NCBI GenBank assembly: GCA_934047225.1
Contig: OW203998.1
Span: 19,173,280 to 19,237,279, forward strand
From: Ypsolopha sequella
Lineage: Eukaryota; Arthropoda; Insecta; Lepidoptera; Ypsolophidae
DNA length: 64,000 nt
Direction of reading: 5' to 3'
A program made the position numbers and the translations under genes. Positions 20,536 to 31,529 of this stretch are shown here, in pieces. How positions within the stretch are numbered: position 1 is the first letter of the stretch; every line of letters begins with the position of its first letter. The notes under the pieces are model-generated. The model saw only the letters and a list, made by a program, of their open reading frames with translations. It ran no database searches and was not told the DNA's origin.

Positions 20536-21968
20536 TATATTTTATGTATATCATTGTAACAATATCAGTTCAGTTACACCACCAGTCACCACTGCAATGA
20601 AAACGAGCACTGTATCGTTCTGATAAGGTAAATAAAATTAAATGACGCCATTAAAATGGGACTTTACATTACATTGACCAGCGACGATATATCCTAACGT
20701 ATCCACAATTCACGGAGTATCACCAATTTTCGTTTAAAAATAAGGAAAATATTAATATTAAAAAATATAATATTATTATATATTGTAAGATTTATAGTAT
20801 GTGGTAAAGTGGTGATTTAGTTTATCGTTTAAATAAATAATAACTGCTAATTGTTGGTGAAAACTCCAAATTTCAAACGAGATGTTTTCTGCCTAAGCCC
20901 AATGTGAAATTAATTATTTCAACCGAATTAAACAAATTTTTGCCTTTTCGATTAGAGGCGTCATCACACGCAAACCTCCATACATACGCATATATACGCT
21001 ATCACCAAATTGGGGTGTCTATGAAATTTATTATAATAGTTTAAGCTGAGTCCATTAACATTATCTAATAATAATAATAATAATCGTTTATTCATTTTTA
21101 TAACAGCTCATTAGATACTTATTATATCCCGCCAAACTGCAAGGCAGTCTGTTTTGGCAGAAATATCTAAATCTATGTTTAATTCGAACTAAAAATCGTG
21201 AAAACCATTTTTTACCAAAAGTGTAGCCGATTGTGCTTTTATTATTTTGAATAAAATCATAAAACTAATCAAAGATCGAAAACATTATCTAGAATAATAA
21301 TAACCAAAAATAATGTTTGAATATGTCCACAGTCTTGCCAAAATCATGTTTCTCCAGAAACAAGTTTTCAATTTTGCGTACGCGACGAAATCGGCACGAT
21401 TGTATTGTCCTCGCAAGTTTCATGGAGCGTGCACATTATAGCGAAATGAAACAGCATAACATGGGGCCACGCGCACAACTGAGTTGGTCGCGTCATGGTG
21501 GCTGTTCTTAAGGGAGGATGGTCAGAAATGTCGTTCCAATCACAAACTACTCTTCAGCTTTTGAATAAACACTGAGGAGAAATGAAAATATATTTTTGCG
21601 ATGAATTATATTAAGGAACCGACTAGACACGACATTTTAAATATGCAGAGTTATAAAGAAACACAAAAGTAACCAGGAAAAACGTTCAAATTATACTCTA
21701 ACTTTACATAAAGTTTGAAAGATATCAACAATTTCCGAGTTCATGATTCTGAAGTACATAATGGCCACGCGCTGCTGTTAACTTTTTGTGTTATTTATTA
21801 TAAATTATTATATTGCTGACAGATCTTCGAGTACCATTCTGAGTACAAAGGTATTATTCATGAGATAAACCTATTATTTTGAGAACAAAGATTTTATTGA
21901 TGGGATGAATTACGATATTATTGTTAGTCCATCTTTTATTTTAGATACATATTTTAGCCGATTCTGCA
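20536..21968. other. Mostly unrecognised; one retroposon tail
   Basis: 21060-21165 reads as a reversed non-LTR 3' end: a TAA microsatellite, then 'CGTTTATTCATTTTTATAAC' and 'CTGCAAGGCAGTCTGTTTTG'. The rest is AT-rich without gene or repeat boundaries. A 64-codon frame at 21317-21511 has no domain. Confidence 0.45.
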
Positions 21969-22126
21969 CTCGTAGCACAGTGTTTAATCGCGCGCGACGC
22001 CACTTAGTTGAATCACAAGTGCGAGGAGAGTGACACGATATTTTTGCGATTAAACAGTATGTCACGCTCCTCGCACCTGTGATTCAACTAAGTGGCGTCG
22101 CGCGCGATTAAACACTGTGCTACGAG
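21969..22126. mobile_element. 158-bp near-perfect hairpin element
   Basis: The arms start CTCGTAGCACAGTGTTTAAT and contain CGCGCGCGACGCC and 'ACTTAGTTGAATCACA'. They pair almost without mismatch over about 65-70 bp around a roughly 25-bp loop. GC-rich arms in AT-rich surroundings. Confidence 0.75.
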
Positions 22127-22129
22127 GCC

Positions 22130-22275
22130 TGAAGGCTTTAATCAAAACTAAATTTTCATCATTGCAAAATAGTTCATAACTGTTAATAAAAGAAGCTAAA
22201 TTACTTTGGAAAATTTTAAGTTTTGCCATCTCTAAAACTGGAATTAAAGTCTTCAGATTCGGCTTTAATGTCATT
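22130..22275 (-). pseudogene. Conserved peptide fragment, unknown retroelement?
   Basis: The minus-strand frame reads KLKIFQSNLASFINSYELFC followed by NDENLVL. The plus-strand frame at 26812-26943 reads KLKFLQSNLASVLNTYELFC followed by NEEHFVL. The replacements between them are mostly conservative, which suggests both derive from a coding sequence. I do not recognise the protein. The 26.8-kb copy is followed by a retroposon-type tail, so a LINE or other retroelement origin is likely. Confidence 0.5.
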
Positions 22276-22429
22276 AATTTGGTAATTCATATCTTATGTT
22301 TTATTTATGACTGACAATGAAAATATTTCGTAGGGATAGATCTATTAATTTTATTAGAGGATACAAATTGGTGACAAATATAAACTTTGGTGACAGAAAA
22401 TATAGTTCCCTTTATCATCACCTTCAACG

Positions 22430-22670
22430 GCCTTTGTGTCTATTGGTTTGTGTACTCGAATACTTATCTGGTAACAGGTTCAAATCCCGTAGGAACACTT
22501 TTATGTTTTTTGCGTGCTTTGGAAGGCACGGCTATGGGTCCATCGTGACGGGACGTAATAATCTTCGATGAAATATGGGTGTAAACTGTGTATGTTTCAC
22601 AGTCCACACTCGGAAGTACCTCTAAGACCCCCTGGTGAATTCATGTCATGACGGTGTTTTTTATGTATTT
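22430..22670 (+). mobile_element. tRNA-headed SINE
   Basis: The head has a B-box-like GGTTCAAATCC at about 22478. The body has 'GTGCTTTGGAAGGCACGGCT' and 'CGTGACGGGACGTAATAATC'; the 3' part has 'CAGTCCACACTCGGAAGTAC' and the 'ATTCATGTCATGACGGTG' end. Family not named. Confidence 0.7.
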
Positions 22671-23360
22671 ATTTATATCACGTCTATATAAAGACTGTTC
22701 ATGCTATAGAAGACTGTAGAAGTTTTAGTTTGATTGAACAGAGACACAGGCTGACTTGGAGTTGGGGAGACGTCGCGTCGTTGTCAGTATCAGGTTTACA
22801 AGGATATCAATTCGTTTTAGTTGATATTGTGACTTTGAAGTGGACAAGTTTTAAAAAAACTACACCAACTTTCAAGTTTCACTAAAAAGACCACGGTGCT
22901 ACGGGGAAAGCGCTGACTTTTTAAGTTGTTACTGAAAAAGAAAATGTGAAACCGGCTTTATTAGTTTGTTTATTTGATTTGTTTTAAGGGTCGGTGCTTC
23001 GTAATTCAATTCAATTCAAGACAATAAGTCCTGGTCCTCTAAAAAGGCCGCTTTGGATGAATCATGTTATGATTCCATTCTAATGCCGTCTCTTTTGCAC
23101 GCGTGAAAAAACTCTGACTCCATCCTACTTTCAAATCATTTTATAATTCACCCAAGTCGGCCTTTTTAGATCTCCTGCTCGAATAGTTTTATTTTGTAAC
23201 TGTCTATCTCGCTCTAAACAATAGCTGCGCATGGAAAACATAAATTATTTTGACTTTTTTTGCATAATGTTTGCGCAGTGTGTAAAAACTATACATCGTA
23301 TCTGAAAACTGTTTTTTAATAATGTTGTTTGATGTTTTCTTATGGTTTATAAATTGTATC
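22671..23360. other. Small fold-back at 23038-23170, otherwise unrecognised
   Basis: TCTAAAAAGGCCGCTTTGG at 23038 pairs with CCAAGTCGGCCTTTTTAGA ending at 23170, a 133-bp inverted-repeat element. The remainder shows no gene or repeat boundary. Confidence 0.5.
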
Positions 23361-23750
23361 TTTTTCAATGCAATGCAAGGCCCACTCTTGTTGCATCAAA
23401 ACCGAACAGAAAGTCGATTATTTTGCCCTAGGGCTTTATCATTTCTTTTTTTTTTATTTATTTACGAGAAGTTGGCTAACCTGCAACCTTTCCTGTGTAC
23501 CATAAATGTAAACTTGTTTTTCCACTGTTTAACGGCTCTGGATACAGTCCTTTTGAGCCAATCATTAACTTGCAAAATTGTAACAATGTTACTTTCAACT
23601 TTAATAATTAAATTGTTTTCTTTGATTATATTTGTTTTATTTCCTCACACTATTTATTGAAAAACATAGTGTGATACACGGGCGTAAGAGCAATAAATAC
23701 TCGGTTTCGTAATTTATTCCTTTTCGCTCTTGTAGCATAAACTACTATAG
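23361..23750 (+). repeat. 0.4-kb dispersed repeat (copy 2, hairpin module lost)
   Basis: Same family as 14428-14825, but the inner block around 'GTTTAAAACACTCGC' is absent: 'AATACTCGGTTTCGTAATTT' runs straight on. A 112-codon frame crosses it with no domain. Confidence 0.7.
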
Positions 23751-24265
23751 TCATTGTTATGTCTCTAATTAAACCATAATAGTGATAATACGATAATGCT
23801 ATTCGAGAGTTTTTCTTGATATTCCTGATTTTTTTCTGAAGTTACTATAAAAATTTACAGCAATTGTTTTTAATGACCTTGTTCTTCATTTTATAAAGCA
23901 GCACGTGGTGTTTATTTTGTTTGTTTAGAAATGTAAATCTTTACAAGCATCTAACTAAAGTGATAATGCCAAACCCTGTTTTGCCCTATTTTGTAACACC
24001 AACCCTTGATTATTAGTTTGTTTTTTCTTTTAAGTCTGACATTGAAGTCGGAGTATCTTTCTCTTCTCTATAAAATAGGAACCCTAGTTAAATGAACATT
24101 TTTATATTGTATTTCAAAAATATAATATAAGCTAACAAACACTTATAGTTAAACATACTGCATTTGCGTAAAATTGAGAACCTCCATTTTGAGGTTGGTT
24201 TAAAAAGAGTAACTGAAATATTTCGCTGTCTCAGCAAGGACACTGATACTTCGATAATGAAAAAT
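23751..24265. other. No recognised feature
   Basis: AT-rich; no coding frame or repeat boundary seen. Confidence 0.45.
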
Positions 24266-24494
24266 CAAAATAGTAATAGTGATAAATCAAATCAAAATAG
24301 TAATAGTGATAAATCCAAATCAAAATAGTAAGTAATAGTGATAAATCAATTCAAAATAGTAATAGTGATAAATCAAATCAAAATAGTAATAGTGACAAAT
24401 GAAATCAAAATAGTAATAGTGATAAATCAAATCAAAATAGTAATAGTGATAAATCAAATCAAAATAGTAATAGTGATAAATCAAATCAAAATCC
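24266..24494 (+). repeat. 27-bp minisatellite, about 8.5 units
   Basis: The unit is CAAAATAGTAATAGTGATAA followed by ATCAAAT. Most units are identical; two have small insertions (CCAAAT, AAGTAATAG). Confidence 0.9.
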
Positions 24495-24806
24495 TTTCAG
24501 GTAACCGAAGGAGGTAATTAGGTAGAAAGTTTAGCCTATTTCTGTTTAACTACAAACAGCTTCTCCGAACATTGTGAAACTTCAGTTGTAAAGGACGAAC
24601 GTGACTCTGGGACTTAGACGGAACCTTGCTACAAAATTAGCACGCGGTACTTGACATTTTTTTTTACGAGGTGTTTATATCGTCAAAGAATAATATAAAA
24701 AAATAGCGTCACGCGCAGTTTATACAAGAGCATAGAGGAAGCTACGAGAACAAATATCACCAGTTTTTGTTTAATTTATCATATAATTAATTATGTTCTC
24801 TATGCT

Positions 24807-25190
24807 TTTTAGGGTTCCATAGTACCTAAAAGGTACAAAAGGAACCTTTATGGTGAGATTCCGTTGTCTGTCCTTCCGTATGTCCTCATACTCGTATCTT
24901 TAGAACCGTTAAATATAAAAACATGAAATTTAGCACAATAATAGCATTAATTTACCAACATATCACGGTGTAAAAAAATATGAAAAATTTTAAATTGTTT
25001 AAAATATTTCCAAAACAAAAGTGAGAAAAATAAAAAATATTATCCTAAAAATTGGGTATCAAATTGTAGATATTAAAAAGCTGATTGTAAAATCTTTTTG
25101 TAAATTTACTTTTACTATATTTACTGACACTGGTTTCGATAAATCTTTAAAAAACCACAAAAATATGTATGCCCCCCCCCCTTATCTCCG
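24807..25190 (+). repeat. Dispersed 'TTTTTAGGGTTCC' repeat (copy 1)
   Basis: Starts TTTTTAGGGTTCCATAGTAC and shows 'CCGTTGTCTGTCCTTCCGTA', matching the 5' part of the copies at 26379-26672 and 35409-36034 (reversed). The 3' part is diverged and includes a run of about ten C at 25170. Confidence 0.6.
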
Positions 25191-25449
25191 AAACTGGTTG
25201 AACTAAAAATATGAAAAGATCATAATTGGCCAATTATAGGTACAGGAAAACAACAGCGATTTAAAAAAAAATGTACACTCTAAGTATGAAAAGAATTTTT
25301 CGAAAAATTTGTAAGTCTATAGGTAATTGCAATTTCTACCATTTACCTGGTTTCTGACTGGGTCTCTTGTTACCGTTATACGTGCGAAGAATCAAGTCGA
25401 TCAGCAATACTTTTTATTTGAGTTGCATTTTAGTGCTGCAATACTTTGA

Positions 25450-25620
25450 TTTCGATCGTGGCCGCCATTTGTACGTTTTATTGGTTTGGTTATCGAATGC
25501 TTTGACCACTAATATGGAGGTCGCGGGTTCAAATAATGTAGGGGCACATTTTTGCTCGGTCTGCGTGTTTTGGAAGGTACGTTTAGGGGCAGGTAGTCGC
25601 CAACGTCCTTGAGTCGACTT
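25450..25620 (+). mobile_element. tRNA-headed SINE
   Basis: The head has 'GGAGGTCGCGGGTTCAAATA' (B-box-like GGTTCAAAT). The body has 'TTGCTCGGTCTGCGTGTTTT', then GGAAGG, the same body module as the minus-strand SINE at 59411-59592. Confidence 0.6.
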
Positions 25621-25822
25621 GGGTTCCATAGATGATTTTTCTCAGCAACATTTTCATTGTCTTTTAGTGCAAGAACCATACAAATACCATTAGTGGTTTC
25701 AAAGAAATATCTAATTTTACTTTAAAAACAGCTTGACTTTGAACAATATTTCCATACAGATCTTTTATCACAAGAATAATTTTTAGATTTTTTTTATTTC
25801 TCGTCCATTAACACTAAGTATA

Positions 25823-26086
25823 CAAGGTGACTTTTTGATCATCGTCCAAATTCATACTGGAGGCTTGATAAGTGATCAGTATCTTGGATCAGTAACAATT
25901 TTTGTGAAATTCGTAAAATGAAATTTTGGCTTCCCATAGAAATTCAGTTCCAGTCCCGAGTGAATCACACTATAGGGAGTCGAAATTTCATTTTACGAAT
26001 TTCACCAAAATTGTTATTGATCCATAATACTGATCACTTACCAAGCCACCAGTATAAATTTGGACGATGATCAAAAAGTCACCTTG
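25823..26086. mobile_element. TA-flanked fold-back MITE, family 2 (copy 3)
   Basis: CAAGGTGACTTTTTGATCAT and complement, TA at both sides. Aligns along its length with 13385-13646. Confidence 0.85.
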
Positions 26087-26378
26087 TATATACATATATT
26101 TTTTCATGATTTTTTAACATCTCATTTAAGAGAAATATCGTCGATGACGCTGGAAGAGGCATCTTAAACTGTTGTTGCCCGAAGTACGGCGATAGGGCCC
26201 AACTACCTTCACGCTGTGATGCAATAATTGTCGGTGAAACGTGGGTGCATTTTACAATACACCGGAAACACGTTGTTTGTCGGGTATTACGTCTGAATGG
26301 GTCAGATTGAATGGGGCGCGGCACATTCGGACGTAAACTGAAATCGACTACGTTCGAATGGGGGACTTCATATTCAGT
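26087..26378. other. Unrecognised, moderately GC
   Basis: Minus-strand 81-codon frame (26079-26324) without a domain. 'GGCGCGGCACATTCGGACGT' and 'CGTGGGTGCATTTTACAATA' may be retroposon debris. Confidence 0.35.
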
Positions 26379-26672
26379 TTTTAGGTTTCCGTAACCAAAG
26401 GGTAACCAACGGGACCCTATTACTAAGACTCCACTGTCCGTCTGTCTGTACGTTGGTCACCAGGCTGTATATCATGAACCGTGATAGTCAGACAGTTGAA
26501 ATTTTCACAGATGATATATTTCTGTTGCCGCTATAACAACAAATACTAAAAAACAGAAAAAATAAATATTTAAGGGGGCTCCCATACAACACACATGTTT
26601 TTTGCCGTTTTAATAGATAATGGTACGGAAACCTTCGTGCGCGAATCCGACTCGCACTTGGCCGGTTTTTAG
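26379..26672 (+). repeat. Dispersed 'TTTTTAGG(G)TTCCGTA' repeat (copy 2)
   Basis: From TTTTTAGGTTTCCGTAACCA through 'GACAGTTGAAATTTTCACAG', 'TTTCTGTTGCCGCTATAACA' and 'GGGGGCTCCCATACAACACA' to 'CCGACTCGCACTTGGCCGGT' and TTTT. I recognise this as one of the commonest lepidopteran interspersed repeats; it is near full length. Confidence 0.75.
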
Positions 26673-27055
26673 CTTTTGTATGAATCTTAAGAATAATCCA
26701 GGCGTAAAGCGGCCTCTTAATTGCACTTTATAAAAACAGCAGTTACATTACCCAACAATATACATACTATTAAAATCAATTCAATAAATACTGTACTTTG
26801 TCACATAGTAAAGCCGATTTTGAATGCTTTAATTTTAGTATTTGTGTTGTCGAAGCTTAAATTTTTACAAAGTAATTTAGCTTCTGTTCTTAACACTTAT
26901 GAACTATTTTGCAATGAAGAACATTTCGTCTTAAAGAGATTTTAAGATTTTAAATTGTTAGATTTTCATGTTTTATGTTTTAATTTGATTTTAGTTCTAT
27001 ATATTGACTTATCTAAGTGTGCTTTATGCTCCTACAGAGGAATAAATAAATGATG
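26673..27055 (+). pseudogene. Retroelement 3' fragment with conserved peptide
   Basis: 26676-26716 is a short piece related to the TTAA sub-element at 55256 (reversed 'CTTAAGA...CCTCTTAA'). 26812-26943 encodes KLKFLQSNLASVLNTYELFC plus NEEHFVL, the partner of the minus-strand frame at 22130-22275, and then stops. After it come AT-rich sequence and 'GAGGAATAAATAAATGATGA', which looks like a non-LTR tail. Protein family unknown. Confidence 0.5.
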
Positions 27056-27262
27056 AATGAATAGTTTTGACAGCACCAAAACTAAAATTAAAGCCTACAG
27101 AATCACCATCATTATCTCTTTTGAGCTAACACTAAATCTCACATGCGCCAAGCCACATGACCTAAGTTAACTAACTAACTAACTAACTTTTTATGCTAAG
27201 TCCCTATCTGCATGGTTGGATGTTATTATATGTTCTGTGGTTGGGTGTGACAAGGACACAGC

Positions 27263-27620
27263 ATTATAATAGTAGTTTATGCTACAAGGGCGCAAAGGAA
27301 TAAATTAAATTAAAGGAGTAATTTATTGCTCTTACGCCCGTGTATCATACTACGTTTTTCAATGCATAGTGTGAGGAAATAAAACAAATATAATTTTGTG
27401 AACTTTATATTGTGATTGGCTCAAAAAGACTGTATCCAGAGCCGTTAAACAGTGGAAAAAAAAGTATGACATTTATGGTACACAGGAAAGGCTGCAATTT
27501 AGCCAACCATTATAAATAAATAAAAAAAATTATAATAATAAAGCCCTAGGGCAAAATAATCAACTTTCTGTTCGGTTTTATTGCATAAAAAGTGGGTCTT
27601 TACGAGCACTTGCATTGAAA
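27263..27620 (-). repeat. 0.4-kb dispersed repeat (copy 3, reversed, hairpin module lost)
   Basis: Reversed match of 14428-14825 ('ATAGTAGTTTATGCTAC', 'ATGGTACACAGGAAAGGCTG'). As in copy 2, the GTTTAAAACAC block is missing; 'GGAATAAATTAAATTAAAGG' replaces it. Confidence 0.7.
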
Positions 27621-27704
27621 AGTTAGTTAACTTTTGTCAAGTTGCTTTGTGCAAATCGGTTTTAACTTAATTTGCCATTTGCCTTATATATTTATGGATT
27701 TAGG

Positions 27705-27820
27705 TGGTAGAGCTGATGCCGGGCTCAACTGTGGAGGTACCACAATCTTACTTGGAGACCCCCTCGAAGTAATTCGGGGGAGAGTTAGAGGACAGCTCAC
27801 AGGAAAAAACAAGAAGGGCC
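27705..27820 (+). mobile_element. 5' fragment of the SINE-like retroposon
   Basis: GGTGGTAGAGCTGATGCCGG to GGACAGCTCACAGG, then it stops at the edge of the long palindrome. It breaks at nearly the same consensus point as the inverted copy at 2643-3036. Confidence 0.75.
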
Positions 27821-27821
27821 T

Positions 27822-28792
27822 TCGCAGCTAATTCCATAAACAAAAAAAAAAATTAAAAAAATTGCCTGTATTTCATATAACCACAAAAGAGTGTTTCCTA
27901 ATTACAAAATAATCTAATAATTAAAAAGATCACAAAAATTCTTATAATCATAAATAAGAAATAAGAAATGCTACTGTAAATTAAAACCTAAAAGATTTTA
28001 CTTTGTCTCAATTGTTTTAATGCTATTGGTAGCCCTTTCAGCTAGTTATGGGGTATCCAATTTTGCACGTAGGCCTCCTCCACCATTTTCCACTCGACTC
28101 TGTTCTTTGCCGTTTGTTCTTAGTTCGTCCACTGCTGGACTTAAAGCCTTTCCAGGAATTTGCCACTCCCGGCGTTCATCCTGGAAGAATTACCCATACT
28201 CACGCACGCTGGGCAGGCGGGTTGGTGAGCGGGGTGCCAGAACCCTCGCACCAGTGACGCCGATGGCCCATCATGCCTGGGACCGATGGATGGCGGTATA
28301 TCCATCCCTAATAGCCGGGCCTTATATGGAACAGACTGGTGACGGGCAGCGGCGTCACTGGTGCGAGGGTTCTGGCACCCCGCTCACCAACCCGCCTGCC
28401 CAGCGTGCGTGAGTATGGGTAATTCTTCCAGGATGAACGCCGGGAGTGGCAAAGTCCTGGAAAGGCTTTAAGTCCAGCAGTGGACGAACTAAGAACAAAC
28501 GGCAAAGAACAGAGTCGAGTGAAAAATGGTGGAGGAGGCCTACGTGCAAAATTGGATACCCCATGACTAGCTGAAAGGGCTACCAATAGCATTAAAACAA
28601 TTGAGACAAAGTAAAATCTTTTAGGTTTTAATTTACAGTAGCATTTCTTATTTCTTATTTATGATTATAAGAATTTTTGTGATCTTTTTAATTATTAGAT
28701 TATTTTGTAATTAGGAAACACTCTTTTGTGGTTATATGAAATACAGGCAATTTTTTTTATTTTTTTTTTTTTGTTTATGGAATTAGCTGCGA
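27822..28792. repeat. 970-bp near-perfect palindrome of a retroposon tail
   Basis: Left arm 27822-28261 and right arm 28351-28792 are reverse complements with few differences; the matched 80-codon frames read across both arms differ at three residues. The 89-bp spacer is plus-strand retroposon interior ('GGACCGATGGATGGCGGTAT'). Each arm holds the retroposon 3' half and about 300 bp of a LINE-like tail, where a frame reads MVEEAYVQNWIPHD before a stop. Frames of 69-130 codons across the palindrome are not genes. Confidence 0.9.
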
Positions 28793-28796
28793 GCCA

Positions 28797-29045
28797 ACTG
28801 CCTCCGTGGTCTAGTGGTCTGGGCCTTGCGCTCTCAATCCGGGGGTCGATGGTTCAATTCCCGCGGGAAACACACATAGTGAATAGCCAATTCGTGAATT
28901 GTTCTCAGTTTGTTAAGGACATCGCACGCTGTCTGTAAGGTATGATAAATCCGTGCCTCGGAAGGCTAGTTAAGGGTCCCTATAAGGTCACAACTTCAAA
29001 TAACCATTTCACATTGTGTAACTTGGTCAAATAATGTAAATAGTA
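28797..29045 (+). mobile_element. tRNA-headed SINE
   Basis: The A-box-like TGGTCTAGTGG is at about 28809 and the B-box-like GGTTCAATTCC at about 28850. The putative acceptor stems do not pair, so this is not a functional tRNA gene. The body has 'GTGCCTCGGAAGGCTAGTTA'. It lies 4 bp beyond the palindrome. Confidence 0.75.
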
Positions 29046-29059
29046 GACTATAGCCCCTT

Positions 29060-29407
29060 GGCCACAGCTTCAGGCTTCGAGCGGCGCACGAAGCGGTTTT
29101 TCTTGCAACGACGCCGATGGAGAGAACGAATGTATGAAGTTGTATAGAGCCGGTCATGGGTCACCGCTCGCGCGTCTTGTCCGGCTTCGAGTGACTTGCG
29201 CTCTTGCGACGGTGGTGTCCGGGGAGGCGGGCGGTTGAAACAGTGATCGAGCGCACAGGACGAACCTATAGTGAGTGTCGAGTGCTTTGAGCGAGCGAGC
29301 GCGCTATACATGAAGGCGCCGACGGGTGTCGTGGCAGGGCAAAGCCCGTTGCAAAAACCGCCTGGAAACGCAGCAAAAAGTACCGCCGTAAACCTGAAGC
29401 TGTGGCC
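29060..29407. mobile_element. GC-rich fold-back island
   Basis: GGCCACAGCTTCAGG at the left and CCTGAAGCTGTGGCC at the right form a perfect 15-bp terminal inverted repeat. The interior is clearly GC-richer than its surroundings and rich in CG, with 'GAGCGAGCGAGCGCGC'. An 87-codon minus frame and a 70-codon plus frame have no domain. Element class unknown. Confidence 0.55.
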
Positions 29408-29410
29408 CTG

Positions 29411-30024
29411 GCGTAAGGCTGATCTAACTATATTTCATGTTTTTCGAGTCTTAAAAGACCTTCCTCAAATTATACAGCCTTGAAATTTGTTTTACATATA
29501 AGTGAACTATAACTCCGTCTTAACATTTTAAAACATTTTAATAATTTCATCTACAAGCTGCGTTATTAAATAAAAACTCAGTTTTTCGTACTTTGAACTG
29601 AAAGGAAACGTCATAGAGTTCAATTCTGATTGATTCAAAATGAGGTGCTCAATCTGACTTTTGGATCCGGTCACTTTCTAGTGGTCGTTACGTAATGCCA
29701 CGTCTGAGGCCGCTTCAAAAACTCTGACACCAGGGCTGTTGGGTCAATAGGCCTTGCAGCCCACACGATAAGAAGAAGTGTCAAGCTACAGTTTGTATGA
29801 TCAACATAAGACATAAGTAACGAGGTCCAGTCCAAACCTGGACCCGTAGACGAGTGATTGATGAAATGAAGAATACTTTATCAATAGTGCGTGTATTTAT
29901 CAATAGTGCGTGTATTTATCAATAGTGCGTGTATTTATTTATGTATTTACCAAATATTCCTCCCTCACCTCATTTATCACTCTCCTGTTATGTAGGTCGT
30001 AGGATCAAAGTGTTTGCGCTTTAC
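29411..30024 (+). other. Retroposon debris and a 19-bp tandem repeat
   Basis: 29700-29785 ('GGGTCAATAGGCCTTGCAGC', then CCACACGATAAGAAGAAG) resembles a LINE 3' end. 29879-29937 holds three units of TATCAATAGTGCGTGTATT. The rest is unrecognised. Confidence 0.5.
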
Positions 30025-30783
30025 TTAAGGCGATACCAAAAAAAAGGGGTTTTTTCGAATCCATTTACTCCACTATAACTCCAATATAATTTTTGGGTAA
30101 ATTTTTATTGAGTATTTGATTAAAATTCTCACTAAAGGAAAACGTGATTGGATAAAATTTTCTCGATAGAATTTAATTCCGAAAAGACCTCTAAATTGTT
30201 TTATTTTTCCCTGTTATTCTGAAATCCTAACTAATTTAATTGTGAAATTGCATTCAAAATGTGGATATTATGTATTTGTAAAGTCTCCTTGAAAATATTT
30301 TTGACCAAATACCTTAGTACATTTTATTTTAATAAAAAACCGACTTTTTGTTACTTTTCCACGAATCCGTCTCACTCGCACTGAGGGTTTTTTCGCATAT
30401 GGAGTAACAGGGGGACGCTAAATTTTTTACGTATCACCTAAAGGGCCCGTTATCCCTGACATTGAGCACCACATTTTGCATCAAGTAGAACTGAACTCTA
30501 TGATCTTTTATTATATTATAGTTAAAATAGCGCGCTCTGAGCCGTGACTAGTTACAACCACCGAAACATCGCTCGCTCTTAAAAAACACGTTTTTCGCTT
30601 AAAAAAACGTTTGACGGTGAAATTTTCAGAGAACTATCCACAAAAGTACTTACTAAATTACATTTTCCATAATTTCCTGTAATTTTCCTACGATTTGGTA
30701 ATGTAAAACGAAAAAAACATGAAAAGTCGACCAAGTTTCGGATTTGTTTTCGATCAAGCAAAGTATAACGTATCGCCTTTTGA
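30025..30783 (+). mobile_element. TTAA element 'TTAAGGCGATACC' (copy 2, longer)
   Basis: Left end TTAAGGCGATACC. The right end ...ACGTATCGCCTTTTGA is a diverged complement, so the element is about 755 bp. The first 400 bp match 18464-18891. The right half is absent from copy 1, which is truncated. Confidence 0.65.
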
Positions 30784-31145
30784 ACCGCAAAAATATCTGC
30801 AGAAAGAATGTATCTAAGAGATATATTTTTTTAGATACAAAATATCACAATTTCATGGTTTAAAATTAATCAGAAAAGAGACAAAATTGGGATAAGCCCC
30901 CCTTAAGTCTTTTGTTGACTTCTTTGTACAGCATTAAAACATAAAAACACAAAACTTTAAACAATCATAGTACCTCCATATAAGAATTATAGCTTAAGTG
31001 AATTATGTTAAATATAAAGAAAAATAAAAAAATAAAAATAAAATAAAATAAAATAAAAAATTGAATTATTATTTGGTGAGTGGGTGTGGAATACCGAGTG
31101 GGTACCTACCGATATCTATTTCAATTACTAATAATAAAATAGTAA
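30784..31145. other. AT-rich, simple repeats
   Basis: An AAAAT/AAATA tract at 31015-31060; otherwise no feature. Confidence 0.5.
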
Positions 31146-31494
31146 AGAATTCGTGTCTGAACAAATTTTTGTCTGTCTGTCTGTCTGTCGGTATACACCA
31201 CTCAACGGACTTGCATGGGGTTTTCTGTATTATCATTGTATTGGTAATACCAACATATACGGTGTAACTACAAAAGGATGTTTAACTTTAAACAGTGTTT
31301 AAATCTGTTGCTGTCACTCTTTTACAATATGAAAGAAAAGGCGACAATAACAGATTTAAACACTGTCTAAAGTTAAACACCGTTTTGTAGTAACACTAGG
31401 CTTTAAGGGATGTCTATAAAATAGCCACCAAGCTGAAAACTGACGATAATTGAAAGACACTTCCACAGGAGCAAATCCGCCGGCAAAAACTAGT
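31146..31494 (+). mobile_element. Helitron-like repeat, unit 1 (contains a MITE)
   Basis: A GTCT microsatellite, 'CTCAACGGACTTGCATGGGG', then 'GCTTTAAGGGATGTCTATAA' and 'AGCTGAAAACTGACGATAAT', ending 'CCGCCGGCAAAAACTAGT'. The terminal CTAG followed by T fits a Helitron 3' end, although the hairpin is degraded. A 137-bp MITE sits inside. Confidence 0.55.
31260..31396. mobile_element. 137-bp TA-flanked fold-back MITE with in-window empty site
   Basis: The arms contain GTGTAACTACAAAA and TGTTTAACTTTAAACAGTGT and their complements. TA is at 31258-31259 and 31397-31398. The sister unit at about 31560-31590 reads 'CAACATATAGGCTTTAAGGG' without the element, which is the empty site. Confidence 0.9.
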
Positions 31495-31529
31495 ATACCG
31501 ATATAGGAATAACTTATTACTGTCAAGAT

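Noticed and set aside
24266..24494. CRISPR-like array (regular repeats)
   Set aside because: Units are contiguous 27-bp tandem repeats with no unique spacers, and the DNA is eukaryotic.
28020..28592. Paired open frames of 69-130 codons on both strands
   Set aside because: They are mirror images produced by the retroposon palindrome and also appear in other copies in shifted frames.
28797..28870. tRNA gene
   Set aside because: A- and B-box-like motifs are present but the acceptor stem does not pair and a SINE body follows.
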